A DNA stretch of 49,914 nucleotides from positions 1 to 49,914 of IMG/VR virus record IMGVR_UViG_3300037247_000915, one strand, 5' to 3'. How positions within the stretch are numbered: position 1 is the first letter of the stretch; every line of letters begins with the position of its first letter. The translations under genes and the position numbers were made by a program. The notes under the pieces are model-generated. The model was not told the DNA's origin. It searched no databases and saw nothing but the letters and a program-made list of their open reading frames with translations. This DNA is from a virus. Positions 42,809-49,914 of this stretch are shown here, one piece after another.

Positions 42809-44209
42809 CTACCCCAACTGCCTGACGTTGCCAGTTGTCTCAACCTGGTCGGTTTGTTGCTCGCCGAGCTCTTCCTTGGCGTCCTCATCCAACTCATCAT
42901 CGTCGCCGTCACCGTCACCGACACTAGCACCAAGCTGTGATGGCGCACCTTTTGCGGGAAGGCCGGCGATAACACGAGCTTCCTCGATGGTCGTGATGAC
43001 CATTGGATTGGATTTCGTACCTTGCTTAGCAAGGTTTGCTACGGAGCGTGCGCTCTGTGCGGAGGTCTGTGCTGCTTCGAGTGGTGACATGTGGAACGCA
43101 CTTGGCCAGACGAACTCCACATCCGCGGAGCCTTGCGGTAGAATACCGGCTGCGTGTAGTACGTCGATGAACGGCTCGAGGATGTTGGGTTCCGCGAAGC
43201 TGCCACGACGTTCGTCAACACGATCCGCCCAGTTCGCGCGGTCCTGCTCCGAAGCCAGTTGACCCGCTTCAGAGCCCAACAAGATGCGGCGGGGGATACC
43301 AGTAGCACCGGAGATCAAGGCCATGATAACCTCGAACTGGCCTCGAGGATCCGCGACGGACGTCCCGAGGTTCTTCATCGTGACGCCGCGTGTTCGAATG
43401 AACCGTCGTACTTGGTGTTGGAACTCCTCCACTTCGTCCGCAAGGGCTTGTGAGTCGGGTACGGAGAGATCCATTTCCTTATCGATGTCCAGCTGCATGC
43501 CCTGTCTGGCATTCAGCCAGAACATCTCTGAGCCGCCACCAACGACCTTTATCAGGTCGTCTAGCAGGTTGTATACTCTCTGCAGGCGGGGTATGCCGAT
43601 CACCTCGTCCTCAAGGATGGACTCAGCAACGTGGAGTATCCTAGAATGATGAACCCTGACATCCTTGCGGCTTGGAGTTTTACTCGCGGTTGTACCAGTA
43701 ATGCCGAGCAGGTGTGCAGGGTCGGCGACCTTAAGCATATACATGTCGGGCAGGTTGTACCGAGGACTCTTCGAATTATCCTCGAACGAAAGGACGTCTG
43801 CCGACGTCTGACCGTACGGCTGGAGGTATAAGATCTCCTTGGCACCACTTACGGGCTGGTCGAGGGCACCCAAGTCATCAAACCCGACGAGCATTGTTGA
43901 GTAGAGTCCGATACCTGCAAGACGGTCAGTACGCTCGAGATAGTACCAGATGTTGTTCTTCTTCACTAGAGTATCCCAAGCGGACTTGAACTCGGTAGAC
44001 GCGACGATCTCCGGTGGGTTACGCCAGACTGCCTGCGCGGGTGCATCAACGATACGGCCTGCGATATCCTGCCTAGCGTACTTACCGAGGTAGTCTTCGA
44101 ACTTCGGTCGGAGTTCGTACCCGAAGATTTCGTAAAGGTCACGCTTCCCGCCGAATTGTAGACCAGCACGAAATGCGAGTAGCGCGCGTTGTATTAGTCC
44201 AGATGCCAT
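42809..44209 (-). CDS. Portal protein (DUF1073 type)
   Basis: Forms the dodecameric DNA gate. DUF1073 features: LRPKFEDYLGKYARQDIAGRIVDAPAQAVWRNPPEI (residues about 32-70), GIGLYSTMLVGFDD, HHSRILHVAE, VYNLLDDLIKVVGGGSEMFW and GIPRRILLGSEAGQLASEQDRANWADRVDERR. 466 aa with an acidic C-terminal tail rich in Asp and Glu. GGGAG precedes the ATG; 19 bases after the terminase stop. Confidence 0.9.
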   Translation of the reverse strand: MASGLIQRALLAFRAGLQFGGKRDLYEIFGYELRPKFEDYLGKYARQDIAGRIVDAPAQAVWRNPPEIVASTEFKSAWDTLVKKNNIWYYLERTDRLAGIGLYSTMLVGFDDLGALDQPVSGAKEILYLQPYGQTSADVLSFEDNSKSPRYNLPDMYMLKVADPAHLLGITGTTASKTPSRKDVRVHHSRILHVAESILEDEVIGIPRLQRVYNLLDDLIKVVGGGSEMFWLNARQGMQLDIDKEMDLSVPDSQALADEVEEFQHQVRRFIRTRGVTMKNLGTSVADPRGQFEVIMALISGATGIPRRILLGSEAGQLASEQDRANWADRVDERRGSFAEPNILEPFIDVLHAAGILPQGSADVEFVWPSAFHMSPLEAAQTSAQSARSVANLAKQGTKSNPMVITTIEEARVIAGLPAKGAPSQLGASVGDGDGDDDELDEDAKEELGEQQTDQVETTGNVRQLG

Positions 44210-44228
44210 GGTGTGTACTCCCTACCTG

Positions 44229-45743
44229 CTATCTGCCCCAGACAGCTCCCGTGACAAGCTGTCCTGTGGGTTGTGTACCAGTTGCCTTTGTCTCTCTACC
44301 CCAGGTGCCGGCCCTAGGACGCTTAAAGATGAGGTCGTTGTACGCTCCCGACGTCGAATCGGCTTGATCATCATGATCACCGTCGGGAAACTGAAGGATC
44401 TCGTCAATGAAGCCTTGATTCCACGATCCCCTCAGCAGTCTCACCTTACCTGCTTCTGCTGCTGCGAAGAATGGCTGTGCTCTAACGAACTTGTCGCCTG
44501 TCACACGTCGGCCATCAGCAACGAATCCCTTCAGGACGGTTTGGACATAGTGGTCGACTACCGTCTTGCCTGCAGACCCCGGCTCTTGCTCGATTAGTAT
44601 CTTGACATCCGCGACGATATTGTTGTCGAGCTCTGCCATCCTCTTGATGGCCTTCTCGGTCTTCTTCGGCGACTTCTGGAAGCGTCTGATGTCCTCTATG
44701 TAATACATGCCGGTCTCAACGTCCTCGGACATCAACGTGCCAGAGGTATAGTCACCAGCGTCCGCGGTTGCACCCAGATCCCAGAATCTAACCTTCCGGA
44801 GTCTACTACGGTGCGGGAGGATGTCGATGATCGGGAACCAACCCTCGTTGGCAACGTTCGTACCACCAGGAATGGGATGCTGTTGGTACAGAGACTGCCA
44901 GAAGTAGGTGCCAAGAGTATCCTTGATTCCCTGGAGGGCCTCGAGGCTGTAACGTTCGGGCCAGAGGGGTTCACCGACTTCACGTCCTAACGGGTCACCC
45001 TTCTCGGCAATCGCCGACAGCTCAATGACTAACCAGTTATTGGAACCTGGGCTGGACTTAAGTGCCCCGATAAGATCCTTGATGTTCCAACGGGTTGCAA
45101 GGATAATGATGCTTGCGTTTGGCTCAAGGCGTGTGTACGCAGTCGAGGTGAACCAGTCAAGGATGTCCTTTCTTACAGTCTCCGAGTTCGCATCCTTTGC
45201 ATTCTTAACATAGTCATCAATCAGGAACAGGTCGCCACCACGGCCGGTAATCGGACCACCGACACCAACCGCGAACATACCACCACGGCCGGTCGTGAGG
45301 AAACTGTTGACTCGCTGCGCATCCTTTCGGAGTTTGACGTTCAGTATATCCTGTCGCTCAAGGATCGTATCACGAACTCGTCGTCCAAACCCAATTGCAA
45401 GGTCGGCACCGTAGGAGGTGAGCAACACGAATTTGTCTGGCCAACGATCTAGAAACCAAATAGGCGTCCAAACCGAAATCAATTCGCTTTTGCCGTGCCG
45501 CGGGGGTACCGAAACGATGATACGTGCACCGCCTCTTTGCACGGCGCTGGCAATGATCGTCGACGCGTACAGCAGATGTTTGGCGGGACGCCACCAGCCA
45601 CCCGACAGCTTTACGGCTAGGGTTGCTGGTGTCAACCTCCACCCATCCCCACTAAGCAACCCAGCAAGCTCGGGTGTCATCTCACCAGGGGCTAGTGGCC
45701 TCTCGAAGGCTTGCGTCTGCTCAAGGTTAGGGTCAGACGTCAT
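44229..45743 (-). CDS. terL: Terminase large subunit
   Basis: Packaging motor and nuclease. Walker A is VSVPPRHGKS (residues 77-86), Walker B DLFLIDDY (D176, D177), with the coupling motif at ATRWN; RNase-H-like nuclease acidic residues are expected at FWDLGATADAGDYT and downstream (IEQEPGSAGK). 504 aa from ATG 45743, which has GAGGA ahead; the in-frame sequence upstream lies in the HNH gene and is not used. Overlaps the HNH gene end by 11 bases. Confidence 0.93.
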   Translation of the reverse strand: MTSDPNLEQTQAFERPLAPGEMTPELAGLLSGDGWRLTPATLAVKLSGGWWRPAKHLLYASTIIASAVQRGGARIIVSVPPRHGKSELISVWTPIWFLDRWPDKFVLLTSYGADLAIGFGRRVRDTILERQDILNVKLRKDAQRVNSFLTTGRGGMFAVGVGGPITGRGGDLFLIDDYVKNAKDANSETVRKDILDWFTSTAYTRLEPNASIIILATRWNIKDLIGALKSSPGSNNWLVIELSAIAEKGDPLGREVGEPLWPERYSLEALQGIKDTLGTYFWQSLYQQHPIPGGTNVANEGWFPIIDILPHRSRLRKVRFWDLGATADAGDYTSGTLMSEDVETGMYYIEDIRRFQKSPKKTEKAIKRMAELDNNIVADVKILIEQEPGSAGKTVVDHYVQTVLKGFVADGRRVTGDKFVRAQPFFAAAEAGKVRLLRGSWNQGFIDEILQFPDGDHDDQADSTSGAYNDLIFKRPRAGTWGRETKATGTQPTGQLVTGAVWGR

Positions 45744-46473
45744 TGTCGTCCTCGAAGATGTCGATTGCACCTTTCTTGAGGTTGTCGGCCGCTGAGATGG
45801 CACGCAGATTGCCCATGCACCAGCAGTCGCGGAAGGTTTCGTCCCCGATTGCAGTGAATGGGAACTTCGACAGCGGCGTGATGTGGTCTACGTGGTAGCC
45901 CTTGGCGAATGCCTGCTTGAGGCTGATACCCTCACGCTCCTGGATATCGTCGTCCAGGTATCTGACGAGATCGACCATCTTATAGCCAAGGTAGGACTCC
46001 ATCTCAGCCACTAAAGGTGGCATATCGTCCTTTTTCACCCCGGAATCGGTGAGTTGCTGTGTTATTCTGGCCGCAAAGTGGTGCTTTAACCGCGCTACCA
46101 TGTTGTTTTGGTTGCGGCGCTTCCGCAGGACGGCTCTGCAATCCTTACACCACGCTGCTTTACCGTCCGTCGTGTCTGGGTGTGGAGGAAACCGATCGAG
46201 ACCTTTTGGCAGTTTGCATTTCGTACAGGTCTTAGTTCTCCCTGTTGGGATCGGCTTCTTTGCTGGCCCTAACGACTGTCCTGACGATCCTCTAGGCACA
46301 CACGTCGTGGTTGTCTCCGATTTTGACTTTGACTCTAGCTTTGGTGCCTTACTCCCCTTTGGGATGCCTGCCTGAATTCGTGCGATGCACTCTGCGAGCT
46401 GACTTAACTCACCAGGTCGGTCAATGTGGCGGTGCATTTCTGCCTGCGTACGGGTGAGAAGTACAGCTGACAT
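45733..46473 (-). CDS. HNH endonuclease with zinc finger next to the terminase
   Basis: C-terminal HNH site: GYHVDHITPLSKFPF (H194, D196, H197) followed by MGNLRAISAADNLKKG (N222 and N231). A Cys4 finger precedes it (C83, C86, C109, C112). The N-terminal 75 residues are Ser/Lys-rich linker. HNH proteins next to terminase genes are required for genome-end cutting in several cos phages, so a packaging role is more likely than selfish homing. 246 aa. Confidence 0.88.
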   Translation of the reverse strand: MSAVLLTRTQAEMHRHIDRPGELSQLAECIARIQAGIPKGSKAPKLESKSKSETTTTCVPRGSSGQSLGPAKKPIPTGRTKTCTKCKLPKGLDRFPPHPDTTDGKAAWCKDCRAVLRKRRNQNNMVARLKHHFAARITQQLTDSGVKKDDMPPLVAEMESYLGYKMVDLVRYLDDDIQEREGISLKQAFAKGYHVDHITPLSKFPFTAIGDETFRDCWCMGNLRAISAADNLKKGAIDIFEDDNDV

Positions 46474-46482
46474 GACAGTACG

Positions 46483-47943
46483 TTACACCCCTGACTTCTT
46501 TGCGCTACTCAACCTGATGATTAGTTCCTGCGCAAGGTGGGTCGCTTCGGGGTCCGATAGAATGTCGCCGTGCAAAGGTTTCCCGTCATCGCCCACACCC
46601 ATGATGTGAGTACTCGCGCCGGGCTGTGCAGAGTTTCCGCTTCCATTCCCACCTATGTCGTGGACTGACTGACTGAATGTACGCATGATCGCCTGGATTT
46701 CAGTGTGCTCGCTACCCCCACTACCTTTCTCTCCCCTTGCGGCGTTGGGGGGCAATCCAACAGACATGCGTGAGATCTGCACGACGGTCTTCATCAAGTC
46801 GATTGCCGTCTTTGGTGTCAACTGCCCAATGAAGTCCTCCGTTTCCATGTACATCATAGCCTTGTCAAACAGTCGCTGTGCCTTAAGGAAGTGGTCATCC
46901 TCGATCTCGATTGAGCGGTTTGCTTGGATCTTACGGAACTCCGCCACGCGGAAGATGTCATAGGCCCTTAGTCGCGGCTCCCAAGCGTATAGGATGAAGA
47001 ACGCCTGCAGCTCGGACAGGGTGTATGGACCTAGATCTTGCAGCAGAAAAAGTTGACGAACTCCAGCCTGGCCCATCAGTAAGTATTGCTCGAACAAGCG
47101 ATGGACATCCTCAGACTCATAGTCCGCTCGAAGCCAGATCGGTCTACCGTCGGGGAAGGCAGGGAATCCCTCGGCGAATATGATCGGCACGAACGCGTGT
47201 CTGAATTGCATCAGATCAACACCCACCCGCAGAAGACGTTGGTCATCAGCAAGAGAAGGATCGACAGCCTCCGGGGCCCCGTTAGGAGCAGAGACTCTCA
47301 TAACCTCACCATCTTCCGGCAAGTCGACAGGAGGTTCATCGGTCTCACTGACGTCAGTCCTACGAACGTTAGGTTCGTCGGTAGCGTCGGTTAGAGACTT
47401 GTCACGGGACGCGAATGAGCCTGCAAACACTGAAATAACGTCAGCATCCGTACCACCAAGCTCTGCCTTTGCTTCGACAAGCGGCTGGTCGTCAGGGAGC
47501 CTGTCGAGGATCGATTGCCGTGCGTCAATAATCCCCGCAAGTTCCAGCACCCTAGGATGGCTACCATGAGGTGCCGTCGCTCCCTCGCCGGTCTCAGACT
47601 GGAGTTCGTCAGTCGCCGACAGATCCTGCTCCTCGTCACCAACCCTAATGACGTCTACAGGAGCAGGTTCGTCGTCGACGATTGTGGGTAGGGATCGTGT
47701 ACGTTCGTCTGGGTTGTCTGTGTCGTGTGACATGTCAGCTAATACTTCATGATCACCTCCGGTCCGTGCATCGACGTTGAATGAAGTGGGCAGCAAGTCT
47801 GGCCTGTAGACACCCTCAGGGATGCCATACACGTTGAGAGGAACTCTGGACTGGAGGACCTGTATTAATTCGATCCTCGTTAGCACGCGCGTGTGCTCAC
47901 GCTCGAGTCCGGATTCCGTCAGTTGGCTCGCTTGGTCGCCCAT
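46483..47943 (-). CDS. First packaging-operon protein, putative small terminase (486 aa)
   Basis: Not recognised by motif. Residues about 1-240 are acidic and disordered (Asp/Glu/Thr/Pro-rich); from about 245 a folded part begins (RRLLRVGVDLMQFRHAFVPI-like region, YTLSELQAFFILYAWEPRLRAYDIF, DHFLKAQRLFDKAMMYMETEDFIGQL), helical and compatible with a DNA-recognition or small terminase subunit. Lies immediately upstream of HNH and large terminase, hence the call. ATG 47943 is only 3-4 bases from the predicted transcription start (promoter at 47953-47981), so the mRNA may be leaderless. Confidence 0.65.
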   Translation of the reverse strand: MGDQASQLTESGLEREHTRVLTRIELIQVLQSRVPLNVYGIPEGVYRPDLLPTSFNVDARTGGDHEVLADMSHDTDNPDERTRSLPTIVDDEPAPVDVIRVGDEEQDLSATDELQSETGEGATAPHGSHPRVLELAGIIDARQSILDRLPDDQPLVEAKAELGGTDADVISVFAGSFASRDKSLTDATDEPNVRRTDVSETDEPPVDLPEDGEVMRVSAPNGAPEAVDPSLADDQRLLRVGVDLMQFRHAFVPIIFAEGFPAFPDGRPIWLRADYESEDVHRLFEQYLLMGQAGVRQLFLLQDLGPYTLSELQAFFILYAWEPRLRAYDIFRVAEFRKIQANRSIEIEDDHFLKAQRLFDKAMMYMETEDFIGQLTPKTAIDLMKTVVQISRMSVGLPPNAARGEKGSGGSEHTEIQAIMRTFSQSVHDIGGNGSGNSAQPGASTHIMGVGDDGKPLHGDILSDPEATHLAQELIIRLSSAKKSGV

Positions 47944-47952
47944 AATGCCTCT

Positions 47953-47981
47953 ATTATATAGGGGTCCAGAGATGAAATCAA
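47953..47981 (-). promoter_or_regulatory. Sigma70-type promoter of the packaging/structural operon
   Basis: Minus strand TTGATT (47981-47976), 17-base spacer, TATAAT (47958-47953). Same CTCTTGATTTC context as the 25.2 and 42.4 kb promoters. The start would fall near 47946, almost on the ATG of the first operon gene at 47943. Confidence 0.8.
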
Positions 47982-48291
47982 GAGTCCTCATTTGTAGGGT
48001 GAGGCACAACCCCCCGGAAATCCACTGGATATAGGCTAGGTTTTTGGAGGTAGGTGTATACCCTCCCGGCTTTTCTCGAGAATCCTACCGGGTTTTTGGA
48101 GGGCTACATGCAAAATAGGAGATATATCCTATATCCGCAGACGAAAATTAATATAATCCTATCCGATTATATTAATTTCACCTTCACCTTAATCCGATTA
48201 TGAGGCAGATATTTCGTGAAAAATCGGAATAAGGAACTATATTTATATTATAAGAGAAAGAAAAGATCAACCCCAAATCAGGAGTCAGAAA
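47982..48291. other. AT-rich intergenic region between divergent gene blocks
   Basis: No gene of credible length. The part to about 48110 holds a GGTTTTTGGAGG direct repeat (48039-48050 and 48091-48102). From 48111 the region is very AT-rich and holds the 13-bp inverted repeat, the direct repeat ATCCGATTAT (48161-48170 and 48192-48201), and ATCGGAATAA near 48223, an inverted variant of the same core. This resembles an origin or operator array. An AT-rich stretch at about 48240-48256 may carry a -10 for the gene at 48292, but no -35 is clear. Confidence 0.55.
48145..48178. repeat. 13-bp perfect inverted repeat with 8-base spacer
   Basis: AAATTAATATAAT (48145-48157) and ATTATATTAATTT (48166-48178) are exact reverse complements around CCTATCCG. 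Its AT-only arms make a poor terminator stem but a good operator or replication-initiator site. It lies in the divergent gap close to an HTH-type small gene. Confidence 0.85.
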
Positions 48292-48492
48292 ATGTCCGAT
48301 GTGAAATACAAAGAAGTGAAAACCAAAACCAAGGTGTACAATGTTCGTGAGAAGTACGCCGGTCTCCCCTCAGTCTCAGCAATCATCCGGGCGATGGATA
48401 AGGATGGTTTCAGTCGGTGGGATATCCATAAGGACACTGGAATCAGGTATCAGCACGTTCGGAACGTTCTGATTACCCCACTGGCAAAGTAG
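48292..48492 (+). CDS. Small HTH-like protein beside the repeat region (66 aa)
   Basis: AGGAG (48282-48286) precedes the ATG. The C-terminal half, FSRWDIHKDTGIRYQHVRNVL, has a helix-turn-helix pattern of the RNA/DNA-binding kind; the N-terminus is Lys-rich. No named family is certain. It follows the inverted repeat and iteron-like array and could bind them, acting as a regulator or initiator; this is inference. Confidence 0.65.
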   Translation: MSDVKYKEVKTKTKVYNVREKYAGLPSVSAIIRAMDKDGFSRWDIHKDTGIRYQHVRNVLITPLAK

Positions 48493-48586
48493 CCTCACAT
48501 AGGAAAAGGATCCAGGTAGGATCCGATTCCACCTCAGAGGCATATATGCCGGGGCTAAAGTCCCACCTAACCAGGAGGACATTACG

Positions 48587-48694
48587 ATGTACAACCTCGT
48601 CGTGCAGCAGGTCGCTAGCATCCTCGAGAGGATCATACGGCACCTAAGGATCCAACGTCGCCTTATGAACGTACAGGCTGGACGTTGGAGGTAA
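48587..48694 (+). CDS. Very small ORF with strong ribosome binding site (35 aa)
   Basis: AGGAGG (48573-48578) lies at good spacing ahead of ATG 48587. The product is a single amphipathic basic helix: MYNLVVQQVASILERIIRH, followed by Arg-rich RIQRR and QAGRWR. Too short to assign. Real expression is plausible from the ribosome binding site alone. It ends where the structured region begins. Confidence 0.5.
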   Translation: MYNLVVQQVASILERIIRHLRIQRRLMNVQAGRWR

Positions 48695-49046
48695 CCAACT
48701 AGACAGAGGGGAGGGTCCGAAAGGGCCTTTCCTTTGAGGTCCGGTGGACCAGGCGGTCCTGGCGGGCTCTAGCCCGGGCGTACCAGCCCTAGGACACGTG
48801 CGAGGTCCAGTCGAATCGAGAGGCCTAATATGCAAGGTCTTAGGCCCGCCCGCTCGATCCCTAGGGCGTGCGCGAGAGGCCCTGCACTGCTTGTAGGGCT
48901 CTAGCCCAGGCGGTCACTACAGACCCCGCGAGGTTTCAATGCCACGGTTGTGTTCTACAACCGCTCCTAAATGGACCTAGATTTGACCAAAGACCAGCTT
49001 ATATAATAAATTATAATTAATTAACCCCTACAGGAGGAACCAAGAC
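48695..49046 (+). ncRNA. Hairpin-rich non-coding region, candidate structured RNA
   Basis: No credible gene. Many stems are visible: GGTCC/GGACC (48738-48750), CCAGG/CCTGG (48749-48762), GGGC/GCCC (48764-48775), GGCCTAA/TTAGGCC (48822-48828 with 48840-48846) nested inside TCGAG/CTCGA (48815-48819 with 48853-48857), and CGGTTGT/ACAACCG (48945-48963). GGGCTCTAGCCC occurs twice (48764-48775 and 48896-48907). The motif CTAGGACACGTGCGAGGTCC (48789-48808) also recurs near 4027. No tRNA fold was found. Bases 48983-49017 are AT-rich with TTGACC and TATAAT elements at imperfect spacing (13 or 23). Confidence 0.5.
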
Positions 49047-49460
49047 ATGAACAACCCAATCACAACCGATAGGCTCCCGAACCTTGCAGTGGTGTACAGA
49101 ATCTGGCAGGAGCTCGATGATGCCGAGCTGCTCGAGGATCGCCGGGAATATGACGAGGAGATGCTTCGTAAGGCGCACCCCATCCTCACCAAGCCGATGG
49201 CCAGCTACCTGCGCGAACTGATCCAGCTCCCGTTCAACCCCGACTACAGGAACTTGTACAGCATGACTCCGAACAACGACCAAGAACCTGACGCACAGCT
49301 TAGGATGTCGTGCGTGAGCGAGACGATCGGGGAGTGTATACACAACAGTTACGAAGGGTGGAGCGACGGAGAAAAGGTCATAATCGAGCTGTTCCTGATG
49401 GACTTGGGTATCGCGACCAATCTAGCGTTCAAGTCCTACAAGGAGCGTGACGGCAAGTAG
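49047..49460 (+). CDS. Hypothetical acidic protein (137 aa)
   Basis: Function not recognised. Mostly helical and acidic (LDDAELLEDRREYDEEM), with no membrane segment. AGGAGG precedes ATG 49047. It follows an AT-rich stretch (TATAAT at 49002 and 49012) that may be its promoter, though -35 spacing is poor. Followed 13 bases later by another small gene and a terminator, so the two form a transcript. Confidence 0.7.
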   Translation: MNNPITTDRLPNLAVVYRIWQELDDAELLEDRREYDEEMLRKAHPILTKPMASYLRELIQLPFNPDYRNLYSMTPNNDQEPDAQLRMSCVSETIGECIHNSYEGWSDGEKVIIELFLMDLGIATNLAFKSYKERDGK

Positions 49461-49473
49461 TAGGAGGACTGTC

Positions 49474-49665
49474 ATGACGGTCACTCCAGAACAGGCTTAC
49501 GATGCCCTCGAGGGAGTATCCAAGTTCGTGAATAGGCTCGACGAGATCGTCGCCACCGAGCACAAGGGCTTCCAACTGATCTCCGCACAAGGAGCAGTTG
49601 AGTTCCAGATCGCCAGGGAGTACATAATGATGTCGCACCCCGACAAACTTAAAACCTGGCCATAG
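49474..49665 (+). CDS. Small hypothetical protein (63 aa)
   Basis: Function not recognised. Start at ATG 49474 with TAGGAGGA upstream; an earlier in-frame start overlaps the preceding gene and is not used. Helical, soluble, C-terminal MMSHPDKLKTWP. The last gene before the intrinsic terminator at 49684. Confidence 0.65.
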   Translation: MTVTPEQAYDALEGVSKFVNRLDEIVATEHKGFQLISAQGAVEFQIAREYIMMSHPDKLKTWP

Positions 49666-49683
49666 AACGATCCTCCTGGAACT

Positions 49684-49710
49684 GAGGGGCTTAACCGCCC
49701 CTCTTTTTTT
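49684..49710 (+). terminator. Intrinsic terminator
   Basis: GAGGGGC (49684-49690) and GCCCCTC (49697-49703) form a perfect 7-bp GC-rich stem around TTAACC, followed by seven T (49704-49710). It closes the small-gene transcript that starts near 49020. The clearest terminator in the window. Confidence 0.93.
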
Positions 49711-49914
49711 ACCCGTTGTGGGACTAGGACGGCATGAATGGGCGATGGCCCGCCCAGTCGGTCCCTAGCAGGCCGTCGAGGTCGTTGTTTGTCGGTCCTT
49801 ATAGGGAGGTTGGTCGCTAGGTTTCGCCCGAGTTTTGCCTGTATAGTAAGTGTAGTAGGTTTTTTGGTTCCTTTTGTATGTACTTTGATTTTTTTCTCGT
49901 CGTGATAAAGAGTG
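49711..49914. other. Structured non-coding stretch at the window end
   Basis: No gene of credible length. GGGAC (49720-49724) pairs with GTCCC (49761-49765), GAC (49728-49730) with GTC (49757-49759), and GGGC with GCCC (49740-49751) inside. A CTAG...CCGT-CGAGGTC segment near 49764-49783 is a degenerate form of the 48789 motif. The final 60 bases are T-rich on the plus strand (TTTTTT at 49860-49866 and again near 49890). The region continues past the window. Confidence 0.45.

Noticed and set aside
48736-48950. Possible tRNA genes in the hairpin-rich region
   Set aside because: GTCGAATC near 48812 recalls a T-loop, but the flanking bases do not pair as a T-stem, and no acceptor stem, D-arm or anticodon arm can be arranged around it.
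48945-48963. Intrinsic terminator at the CGGTTGT/ACAACCG hairpin
   Set aside because: Perfect 7-bp stem, but it is followed by CTCCTAAATGG with no T-run.
48695-48990. CRISPR-like array
   Set aside because: Repeats are two or three degenerate copies with unequal spacing and internal pairing; there is no regular repeat-spacer pattern, and no cas genes apart from a lone Cas4-like nuclease far away.
48983-49017. Promoter TTGACC with TATAAT ahead of the gene at 49047
   Set aside because: The two TATAAT boxes lie 13 and 23 bases from TTGACC, outside the workable range, so it is mentioned only as a possibility and not called.

Overview
The window is a contiguous stretch of a tailed double-stranded DNA phage genome. 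It is a siphovirus: a complete head, long non-contractile tail, lysis and packaging region lies on the minus strand (20459-47943). A replication, nucleotide and DNA-modification region lies on the plus strand (1-20462). The two converge with a 4-base overlap at 20459-20462. No integrase, attachment site or CI-like repressor is visible, so a lytic lifestyle is the simplest reading for this part of the genome. A Gram-negative host is suggested, not proven, by a lipoprotein and a membrane-anchored coiled-coil protein beside an M15 endolysin, and by sigma70-type promoters (TTGATT-17-TATAAT). The genome continues past both ends: the ligase at base 1 has lost its start.

Plus strand, left to right. 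First come the 3' part of an ATP-dependent DNA ligase and a chain of small unknown genes with ATGA overlaps around an SNF2-type helicase. After a promoter at about 4.3 kb comes a recombination module: Cas4-like Fe-S nuclease, Sak4-like RecA-family ATPase, DUF669-like ssDNA-binding protein and an HTH protein. Next is a 7-deazaguanine DNA-modification cluster: QueC, two secreted paralogues, a basic protein, MazG-like and deoxyribosyltransferase-like nucleotide enzymes, QueD, an HTH protein, QueE, FolE, an unknown 122-aa protein and a DpdA-like transglycosylase. FolE, QueD, QueE and QueC would make preQ0 from GTP, and DpdA would exchange it for guanine in the phage DNA. No gene for a later step (amidation or reduction of preQ0) was recognised here. 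The block ends with a uracil-DNA-glycosylase/DNA polymerase I fusion, a class II (B12-type) ribonucleotide reductase split by a homing intein, and a transglutaminase-like cysteine protease.

Minus strand, in transcription order from 47943 leftwards. Packaging: a putative small terminase, HNH endonuclease and large terminase. Head: portal, a small secreted protein, DUF2213 protease with a nested scaffold, decoration-like protein and major capsid protein. Then four or five connector and tail-completion proteins and the major tail protein. The tail assembly chaperone has a -1 frameshift at G GGA AAC that gives a longer gpG-T-type product. The tape measure, tail-tip proteins, a J-like hub and a glycine-rich fibre with its putative chaperone follow. 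The lysis cassette comes next (coiled-coil membrane protein, M15 endolysin, holin-like protein, lipoprotein, class 3 lipase). The operon closes with unknown virion candidates, including a protein with 17 copies of a 21-residue repeat. Three near-identical promoters drive the packaging, head and lysis blocks.

Right end (47944-49914). This is a largely non-coding, AT-rich and then strongly structured region with four small plus-strand genes. It holds a 13-bp inverted repeat with nearby iteron-like repeats, about 350 bases of hairpin-rich DNA with internal repeats, and a clear intrinsic terminator. One 20-base hairpin motif there recurs 44 kb away near base 4030. This end is the best place to look for undescribed biology (origin, regulatory RNA or packaging signal), together with the unknown genes embedded in the 7-deazaguanine cluster.
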